Source of the DNA: Streptomyces bacillaris
GTDB taxonomy: Bacteria; Actinomycetota; Actinomycetes; Streptomycetales; Streptomycetaceae
NCBI RefSeq assembly: GCF_003268675.1
Contig: NZ_CP029378.1
Span: forward strand, 1,798,001 to 1,862,000
DNA length: 64,000 bases
Direction: 5' to 3'
Positions 53,265 through 64,000 of this stretch are shown here, piece after piece. Position 1 is the stretch's first letter, and the number at the start of each line of letters is the position of its first letter. The position numbers and the translations under genes are program-made. Below the pieces are notes generated by a model that was given only the letters and a program-made list of their open reading frames with translations, was not told the DNA's origin and searched no databases.

Positions 53265-55892
53265 ATGGGGAGTGCTGTGATCACCGCGCGCGCGGCCGCC
53301 ACCTTCGAACCGGTCGGGCGCTCGGTCGCGACCGCCCGCGCCTTTGTCCGGGACACCCTCCAGGGGTGGGGGTACAACGATGTCGTCGACGACGCCGTCG
53401 TCCTCACCAGCGAGTTGGTCACCAACGCCGTGATCCACGCGGGCACGGCGGCCGATGTGCTCTGCCTCCGTACCGAGGACGGCGTACGCGTCGAGGTCGC
53501 CGACCACTATCCGGAGCGTGAGGTCCCGCTCCAGAGCAGCGGGCTCGACTTCGGCTCCCCGGACCGCGAGAACGGCCGGGGCCTCCTGCTCTGCGCGGCC
53601 CTGGCCGCCCGCTGGGGCGTCGAATACACCCCCACGCGCAAACATGTCTGGTTTCAGCTGGACCTCCCCGAGCGCCCGGTAGGCATCCGCTCCGCCGGAC
53701 CGCTGCTGCCGACCGCGCTGCTGCCGGTGGCGGACCAGCGGGTACGGGTGGCCGTCGTCCAGATCGACCACTCCGGCTCGATCGCCGCCTGGAACGACGA
53801 CGCGGCCTTCCTCTTCGGCCACGCGGCGGACCAGGTCGCCGGCAAGCAGCTCACCGACTTCGTGGCCTGGCCGCACACCCCGGGCACCAACACCGGCATC
53901 GCGGACGCGCTCCGGCTCTCCCGCTGGGAGGGCAGCTACGGCATCCGCTGCGCCGACGGCCGGACCATCCCCGTCTACGCCTCGCACCTGCGGGTCCGCG
54001 ACACCGACGGCGAACCGTCCACGGTCTGCCTCCTCGTCCGCGACCACGAGCGCGCCGTCCTGCAGTCCCCGGTCCGCGCCCCGGTCTCCGACTCCTCCGC
54101 CGAGAACCGCACCACGGACCCGTTCGAGGTCTTCATCGGCTCCCCCGCCCCCGACGACCTGGACGGCCTGCTCCAGCGGACGGTCGAGCGGGCCCGCGAC
54201 ATGCTCGACGCGGACGCCGCGTTCCTCCTGCTGGCCACGGACGACGAGACGGAGCTGGAGGTCCGCGCCACGACCGGCCTGCCCTCCGCCCGCCAGCGCT
54301 TCGCCAGAGTGCCCGTGGAAGCCGGAACGGGCCGCTACGGCTCCGCCCGCATGCCGGCCGTCCACGAGGACCTCACGGCCGTTCCCGGCGCCGTCCCGCT
54401 CCTCACCGACACCGGGATGCGCTCGGTCGTCACGGTCCCGCTCAAGGTCGAGGGCCGTCTGACGGGCTCCCTGGGCGTCGCGGCCGAGGCTCCGGGACGC
54501 TACTCGAACGAGGAGGCCCTGCGCCTCCAGTTCGCCGCCGATCGCATCGCCCTGGCCGTCGAGTCCGCCCGCCTCGGTGAGCTGGAACGGCTCCGCCGTG
54601 GCTCCCTCTCGTTCCTGGTCGAGGCCTCCGACCTGCTGGCCGGAACGCTGGACCGCGACCAGACGCTGGCGCTGATGGCTCAGATGACGGTCCCGACCCT
54701 GGCCACCTGGTGCGCCGTCTACACGATCGCGGACCAGTCCTCCGACCCGTACCTCTCGTACGTGCTCCACGAGGACGAGGACCTGATCGACGGCCTCAAG
54801 GCCCTGCTCTCCAAGATCGCCCCGCCCGACCCGGTCCCGACCCCGGGCGCCCGCATCTGGGCCGCCCCGTCCGAGGCCGGCCACCGCGCGGCTCTCTCCA
54901 CCTCCACCCGCAGCCTGGACCACGACGCGCCGCTGAGCATGTCGACGGCCACCCGCACGATCCTGGCCACGGCCCAGGCGGTCGGCGGCGAGACGGTGGT
55001 CCTGCCGCTGGTCGCCCGCAACCGCGTGATCGGCATGCTGACGCTCGGGAAGCCCTCGGACGACCACTTCCGCCAGGAGATCCTGGAGCTGGCCGAGGAC
55101 CTCTCCCGCCGGGCCGCCCTGGCCCTGGACAACGCCCGCCTGTACTCGGAGCGCATGGCCATCAGCCAGTCCCTCCAGCGCAGCCTGCTGCCCCCGGGCC
55201 TCCCCGACGTGCCGAACGTCGAGATCGAGGTCATCTACCGCGCCGCGGGCGAGGGCAACGAGGTCGGCGGCGACTTCTACGACGTCTTCCCGATCCGCGA
55301 CGGCGCGTACGGCTTCGCCATCGGTGACGTCTGCGGTACGGGCCCCGAGGCGGCCGCCGTCACCGGCCTGGCCCGCCACGCCCTGCGCCTGCTCGCCCGC
55401 GAGGGCTTCCCCGGCCCGGCGGTCCTGGAGCGCCTCAACGCGGCCATCCTCGACGAGGGCGCCCGCAGCCGCTTCCTCACCCTCCTGTACGGCGAGCTGT
55501 GGCCCCAGGAGGACGGCAGCGCCCTCCTGAAGGTGGTCTGCGCCGGACACCCGCTGCCGCTCCGCCTGCGCCAGGACGGCACCGTGGAGCCCGCCGCCGA
55601 ACCGCAGCCCCTGCTCGGCGTCCTGGACGACCTGGAGCTGTACGAGCAGGAGGTCACCCTCGACCCGGGCGACGTCCTCCTCTGCGTCACGGACGGCGTC
55701 ACCGAACGCCGCGAGGGCACCCGCATGCTCGGCGACGACGGCCTCGCGGACGTCCTGTCGACCTGTACAGGCCTGACGGCCGGAGCGGTCGCCGCCCGCA
55801 TCCTGCGGGCCGTGGAGCGCTTCGCGGCGGAGCCCGCGTCGGACGACATGGCCATCCTGGCGATGCGCGTCCCGGAACCGCCCCGCGCCTGA
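53265..55892 (+). CDS. osaC: Multidomain stress regulator OsaC
   Basis: This 875-residue protein starts at ATG 53265. Residues 1-135 are an RsbW-like anti-sigma kinase (SELVTNAVIHAG, NGRGLLLCAALAARWGVEY). Next come a PAS domain (about 165-280, GSIAAWNDDAAFLFGHAADQV) and two GAF modules (about 300-610). The C-terminal PP2C-type phosphatase (about 640-870) has GGDFYDVF, GDVCGTGPEAAA and SDDMAILAM. OsaC of S. coelicolor is known to control the stress sigma factor SigB and to be needed for recovery from osmotic shock. It diverges from osaA and converges on the rRNA operon. Confidence 0.92.
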   Translation: MGSAVITARAAATFEPVGRSVATARAFVRDTLQGWGYNDVVDDAVVLTSELVTNAVIHAGTAADVLCLRTEDGVRVEVADHYPEREVPLQSSGLDFGSPDRENGRGLLLCAALAARWGVEYTPTRKHVWFQLDLPERPVGIRSAGPLLPTALLPVADQRVRVAVVQIDHSGSIAAWNDDAAFLFGHAADQVAGKQLTDFVAWPHTPGTNTGIADALRLSRWEGSYGIRCADGRTIPVYASHLRVRDTDGEPSTVCLLVRDHERAVLQSPVRAPVSDSSAENRTTDPFEVFIGSPAPDDLDGLLQRTVERARDMLDADAAFLLLATDDETELEVRATTGLPSARQRFARVPVEAGTGRYGSARMPAVHEDLTAVPGAVPLLTDTGMRSVVTVPLKVEGRLTGSLGVAAEAPGRYSNEEALRLQFAADRIALAVESARLGELERLRRGSLSFLVEASDLLAGTLDRDQTLALMAQMTVPTLATWCAVYTIADQSSDPYLSYVLHEDEDLIDGLKALLSKIAPPDPVPTPGARIWAAPSEAGHRAALSTSTRSLDHDAPLSMSTATRTILATAQAVGGETVVLPLVARNRVIGMLTLGKPSDDHFRQEILELAEDLSRRAALALDNARLYSERMAISQSLQRSLLPPGLPDVPNVEIEVIYRAAGEGNEVGGDFYDVFPIRDGAYGFAIGDVCGTGPEAAAVTGLARHALRLLAREGFPGPAVLERLNAAILDEGARSRFLTLLYGELWPQEDGSALLKVVCAGHPLPLRLRQDGTVEPAAEPQPLLGVLDDLELYEQEVTLDPGDVLLCVTDGVTERREGTRMLGDDGLADVLSTCTGLTAGAVAARILRAVERFAAEPASDDMAILAMRVPEPPRA

Positions 55893-55914
55893 GGCCGACA
55901 CTGACGACCAACGA

Positions 55915-55950
55915 GAAAGGCCCCCGCCGAATGGCGGGGGCCTTTCTTTT
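55915..55950 (+). terminator. Intrinsic terminator after osaC
   Basis: GAAAGGCCCCCGCC and GGCGGGGGCCTTTC form a perfect 14-bp stem with a GAAT loop, followed by TTTTCTCT. The A-rich left side and T-rich right side make it bidirectional. It serves osaC from the left and the tRNA gene from the right. Confidence 0.88.
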
Positions 55951-55957
55951 CTCTCTG

Positions 55958-56030
55958 AGCCCCAATGCGGAATCGAACCGCAGACCTTCTCCTTACCATG
56001 GAGACGCTCTACCGACTGAGCTATTGGGGC
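55958..56030 (-). tRNA. tRNA-Thr (anticodon GGU)
   Basis: This 73-nt cloverleaf on the minus strand has acceptor GCCCCAA paired with TTGGGGC, D arm GCTCAGTCGGTAGAGC, anticodon stem TCTCC/GGAGA around loop ATGGTAA, and T arm GCGG-TTCGATT-CCGC. The anticodon GGT reads ACC Thr codons. The CCA end is not encoded. It follows the 5S gene of the rRNA operon, separated by a terminator. Confidence 0.95.
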
Positions 56031-56143
56031 CTTGCTGCGCTGTGGCAACGAGGTAAACCATACACGGGATCGGGGGATATGCATAATCGCGTCCGGCCGG
56101 CTCCCTACGGGCTGGTCAGGGTGGCGGTCTGCCGCAGAACGCA

Positions 56144-56177
56144 GGAAAGCCCCGCACCATACGGTGCGGGGCTTTCC
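56144..56177 (-). terminator. rRNA operon terminator
   Basis: A perfect 15-bp hairpin (GGAAAGCCCCGCACC with its complement, ATAC loop) lies 11 bases past the 5S end. It is preceded on the minus strand by AATTTTTGTG and is followed by the tRNA-Thr gene about 110 bases on. It should end the rRNA transcript, so the tRNA probably has its own promoter in 56031-56143. Confidence 0.85.
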
Positions 56178-56187
56178 CACAAAAATT

Positions 56188-56306
56188 GTTCGGCGGCGTC
56201 CTACTCTCCCACAGGGTCCCCCCTGCAGTACCATCGGCGCTGAAAGGCTTAGCTTCCGGGTTCGGAATGTAACCGGGCGTTTCCCTAACGCAATGACCAC
56301 CGAAAC
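56188..56306 (-). rRNA. 5S ribosomal RNA
   Basis: About 119 nt on the minus strand begin GTTTCGGTGGTCATTGCG and end GACGCCGCCGAAC, with the terminal stem formed by these ends. It includes the conserved CGAAC/GGAAGCTAAGC region. It is the third gene of the rRNA operon, about 110 nt after 23S. Confidence 0.96.
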
Positions 56307-56395
56307 CCTATCGGGTTCTAGCGAACAAGCACACTCTTCAATTAAGTAGTGAAACTGTTCAACCGGCGCGATAACTGTTCGCAACCCGGGAACAA

Positions 56396-59564
<3,169 letters not shown>

Positions 59565-59740
59565 CAGTTCTCAAACAACGACCAGCCACCCACCACCCCG
59601 TCCCTGAGGACGAGTTCACTGGGGCCGGATCAGAAGGAACAACCTTACGGCCGCACCCTCAGACACCCAACAACGTGCCCGACACAATCCCTCGTCCTCT
59701 GTGTTCCACGCCGAAGCAGTACTGACAGAAACCGATTGAT

Positions 59741-61558
<1,818 letters not shown>

Positions 61559-62008
61559 CTGTTGAGTTCTCAAGGAACGGACGCTTCCTTCGGTCCCGTA
61601 TCACCGGGCCCCTCCGGGCGCTTCCCTTCGTTTACTTCTTTTGTGTCTTGCTGTCTTGCGTTTCCGACTCTATCAGACGCTTTCCAGTGTCCGATCCCGG
61701 TCGAAGCGGGGTGCTTTCGAGGTTCTTCGCTTTCGCGTTTCCCTTTTCGGCGGTTCCAACTTTACCAGACTCTTTTTCGTTCCGTTTCCGGTCCGAATTT
61801 GATTTCCGGTGGCCAGTGGAGTGACCTTGCCTTTCGGCGGATCCAACTTTATCAGAGATTCTGAGTCGGAATTCCCGCCCCGTTCAGGGTGGTCCGGGCA
61901 CACGAGTGCGCGCGGTGCTTCCCGTTCAGGCGGAGACGTCAACGTACTGGAGCGGGGCTCCCCGATGCAAATCGAGGGCCCCGCTCCAGGTCAGGCGGTC
62001 GTGAGGGG

Positions 62009-63694
62009 TCAGACCTCGACGACGACCGGAAGGATCATCGGGCGACGGCGGTAGGTGTCGGACACCCACTTGCCGACGACCCGGCGGACCATCTGCTGGA
62101 GCTGGTGGGGCTCCAGCACGCCGTCCTGGGCCGACTTGTCCAGGGCTTCCTGGATCTTCGGGGTGACGCCGGTGAAGGCACTGTCGTCGATGCCGGAGCC
62201 CCGGGCCTGGATGTGGGGGCCGCCCACGATCTTGCCGGTGGTGCTGTCGACCACGATGAAGACCGAGATGATGCCCTCGTCACCGAGGATGCGGCGGTCC
62301 TTGAGCGAGGTCTCGGTGACATCGCCGACGGAGAGGCCGTCGACATAGACGTAGCCGGCCTGGACCTTGCCGACGATCTTGGCCTTGCCGTCGATGAGGT
62401 CGACGACCACGCCGTCCTCCGCGATGACGATGTGGTCCTTGGGCACGCCGGTGAGGGCGCCCAGCTCGGCGTTGGCCCGCAGGTGGCGCCATTCGCCGTG
62501 GACCGGCATCAGGTTCTTCGGCTTGCAGATGTTGTAGAAGTACAGCAGCTCGCCGGCCGAGGCGTGGCCCGAGACGTGGACCTTGGCGTTGCCCTTGTGG
62601 ACGACGTTGGCGCCCCAGCGGGTCAGACCGTTGATCACGCGGTAGACCGCGTTCTCGTTGCCGGGGATGAGGGACGACGCCAGGATCACCGTGTCGCCGG
62701 GGACGATCCGGATCTGGTGGTCGCGGTTGGCCATGCGGGAGAGGGCCGCCATCGGCTCGCCCTGCGATCCCGTGCAGACCAGCACGACCTCGTCGTCCGG
62801 GAGGTCGTCGAGGGTCTTGACGTCCACCACGAGGCCCGCGGGGACCTTCAGATAGCCGAGGTCGCGGGCGATGCCCATGTTGCGGACCATCGAGCGGCCG
62901 ACGAAGGCGACCCGGCGGCCGTACTCGTGGGCCGCGTCCAGGATCTGCTGGATGCGGTGGACGTGGCTGGCGAAGCTCGCCACGATGATGCGCTTCTGGG
63001 CGTTGGCGAAGACCGTGCGCAGGACGTTGGAGATGTCCCGCTCCGGCGGCACGAAGCCGGGGACCTCGGCGTTCGTGGAGTCGGAGAGGAGGAGGTCGAT
63101 GCCCTCCTCGCTGAGGCGCGCGAACGCGTGCAGGTCGGTGAGCCGGCCGTCCAGCGGGAGCTGGTCCATCTTGAAGTCACCGGTGGCCACGGCCATGCCC
63201 GCGGGGGTGCGGATGGCGACGGCCAGCGCGTCCGGGATGGAGTGGTTGACCGCGATGAACTCGCAGTCGAAGACGCCGATGCGCTCGCGCTGCCCTTCCT
63301 GCACCTCAAGGGTGTAGGGGCGGATGCGGTGCTCCTGGAGCTTCGCCTCGATGAGCGCCAGCGTCAGCTTGGAGCCGATGAGGGGGATGTCCGGCTTCAG
63401 CCGCAGCAGGTACGGGACGCCACCGATGTGGTCCTCGTGGCCGTGCGTGAGGACGATGCCCTCGATGTCGTCCAGGCGGTCCCGGATCGTGGTGAAGTCC
63501 GGCAGGATCAGGTCGATGCCGGGCTGCTCGTCCTCGGGGAAGAGGACACCGCAGTCGACGATGAGCAGGCGGCCGCCGTACTCGAAGACCGTCATGTTGC
63601 GGCCGATCTCACCGAGGCCGCCGAGGGGGGTGACCCGCAGGGCGCCCTTCGGGAGCTTCGGCGGGGTACCGAGTTCAGGGTGCGGATGGCTCAA
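62009..63694 (-). CDS. rnj: Ribonuclease J
   Basis: This 561-residue metallo-beta-lactamase/beta-CASP nuclease degrades and matures RNA as endonuclease and 5' to 3' exonuclease. TTG 63694 is chosen (GGAGAG then TTG-AGC-CAT, product MSHPHPELG), because it gives the usual Streptomyces length; a longer ATG start at 63736 would add 14 poorly placed residues. The catalytic HxHxDH is His84-Gly-His86-Glu-Asp88-His89. SGHASAGELLYF and MPVHGEWRHL are the beta-CASP motifs. It lies after dapA in the same orientation. Confidence 0.95.
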   Translation of the reverse strand: MSHPHPELGTPPKLPKGALRVTPLGGLGEIGRNMTVFEYGGRLLIVDCGVLFPEDEQPGIDLILPDFTTIRDRLDDIEGIVLTHGHEDHIGGVPYLLRLKPDIPLIGSKLTLALIEAKLQEHRIRPYTLEVQEGQRERIGVFDCEFIAVNHSIPDALAVAIRTPAGMAVATGDFKMDQLPLDGRLTDLHAFARLSEEGIDLLLSDSTNAEVPGFVPPERDISNVLRTVFANAQKRIIVASFASHVHRIQQILDAAHEYGRRVAFVGRSMVRNMGIARDLGYLKVPAGLVVDVKTLDDLPDDEVVLVCTGSQGEPMAALSRMANRDHQIRIVPGDTVILASSLIPGNENAVYRVINGLTRWGANVVHKGNAKVHVSGHASAGELLYFYNICKPKNLMPVHGEWRHLRANAELGALTGVPKDHIVIAEDGVVVDLIDGKAKIVGKVQAGYVYVDGLSVGDVTETSLKDRRILGDEGIISVFIVVDSTTGKIVGGPHIQARGSGIDDSAFTGVTPKIQEALDKSAQDGVLEPHQLQQMVRRVVGKWVSDTYRRRPMILPVVVEV

Positions 63695-63833
63695 AAGACT
63701 CTCCTTAACCACACGCGCCACGTACCGCTGAGGCACGTGGCGCGCATGTCATTCGTGCACTTGCTGTTGTCTTGGGGTCGTGCTTCTGCGAGGTGCCTCG
63801 CTCGTTCTTCTCATTCAGTTGTGAAGTCTGTGG

Positions 63834-64000
63834 TTACAGCTGTACCCCACCGGCGGCCAGGTCGATCTTGAGCTGGGCCGTCTCCTGGGCGGTGAGTTCC
63901 ACCAGGGGGAGGCGCAGCGGACCGGCCGGGAGGCCCTGGAGGGTCAGGGCGGCCTTGGTGGTGATCACGCCCTGCGTACGGAACATGCCGGTGAAGACCG
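63834..64000 (-). CDS. dapA: 4-hydroxy-tetrahydrodipicolinate synthase, 3' end
   Basis: The last 54 codons of an incomplete gene run past the window edge. The end VFTGMFRTQGVITTKAALTLQGLPAGPLRLPLVELTAQETAQLKIDLAAGGVQL matches the C-terminus of DapA, which starts lysine and diaminopimelate synthesis. The stop is TAA at 63834-63836. Being upstream of RNase J in the same direction, 139 bases away, it may share its transcript. Only the tail is visible, so active-site residues cannot be checked. Confidence 0.85.
   Translation of the reverse strand, partial: VFTGMFRTQGVITTKAALTLQGLPAGPLRLPLVELTAQETAQLKIDLAAGGVQL

Overview
The window is a high-GC chromosomal stretch from a Streptomyces or very close relative. 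The evidence is strong G/C at third codon positions, frequent GTG starts with AGGAGG-type ribosome binding sites, and recognisable Streptomyces core genes: gluABCD beside recA-recX, the osaA/osaB/osaC osmoadaptation locus, clgR, a C-terminally extended pgsA, an Ala/Lys-rich ftsK and RNase J followed on the map by dapA. Gene names are recalled from these families; no database was searched.

Layout. 1-2.9 kb: 3' end of a TAXI-type substrate-binding protein, then an OmpR-type two-component pair. 3.2-6.8 kb: the gluABCD glutamate ABC transporter, with a palindrome before gluA and hairpins between gluB and gluC. 6.9-10.7 kb: an FAD monooxygenase, a short Cys-rich leader peptide, a cysteine dioxygenase-rhodanese pair and an orphan gene. 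10.8-12.8 kb: recX and recA with an SOS box. 12.9-15.4 kb: a divergent metal-sensing ArsR repressor and P1B-type ATPase sharing an operator. 15.7-20.4 kb: a secreted subtilase, a run of four stem-loops and a large LuxR-family ATPase regulator. 20.5-25.8 kb: an SDR enzyme, a NarL-type two-component pair and a degenerate cytochrome bd-like pair. 25.9-30.5 kb: AI-2E transporter, DUF3046, a putative toroid protein, azlD/azlC and an AraC regulator. 30.6-38.6 kb: Lhr helicase, a frameshifted nei-type glycosylase, an SDR, a small membrane protein, CsbD and Dps. 38.8-46.3 kb, all on the minus strand: clgR, cinA, pgsA, rimO, a RodZ-like gene and ftsK. 46.5-55.9 kb: osaB and osaA, with osaC divergent from osaA. 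56.0-61.4 kb: a complete minus-strand rRNA operon (16S-23S-5S) followed by tRNA-Thr, with processing stems and a promoter leader. 62-64 kb: RNase J and the 3' end of dapA.

Functional groupings. Housekeeping groups are DNA repair (recA/recX, lhr, broken nei), the minus-strand ftsK to clgR block, RNA metabolism (rrn, RNase J, rimO) and osmotic/stress signalling (osaABC, dps, csbD). The most interesting non-routine items are the CydAB-like pair lacking the quinol-site Glu257 and the heme b558 Met ligand, the Cys-rich leader peptide before cysteine dioxygenase, the four consecutive stem-loops at 17.28-17.46 kb, and OsaA's ten 92-residue HAMP-type repeats, which resemble fungal group III osmosensing kinases.
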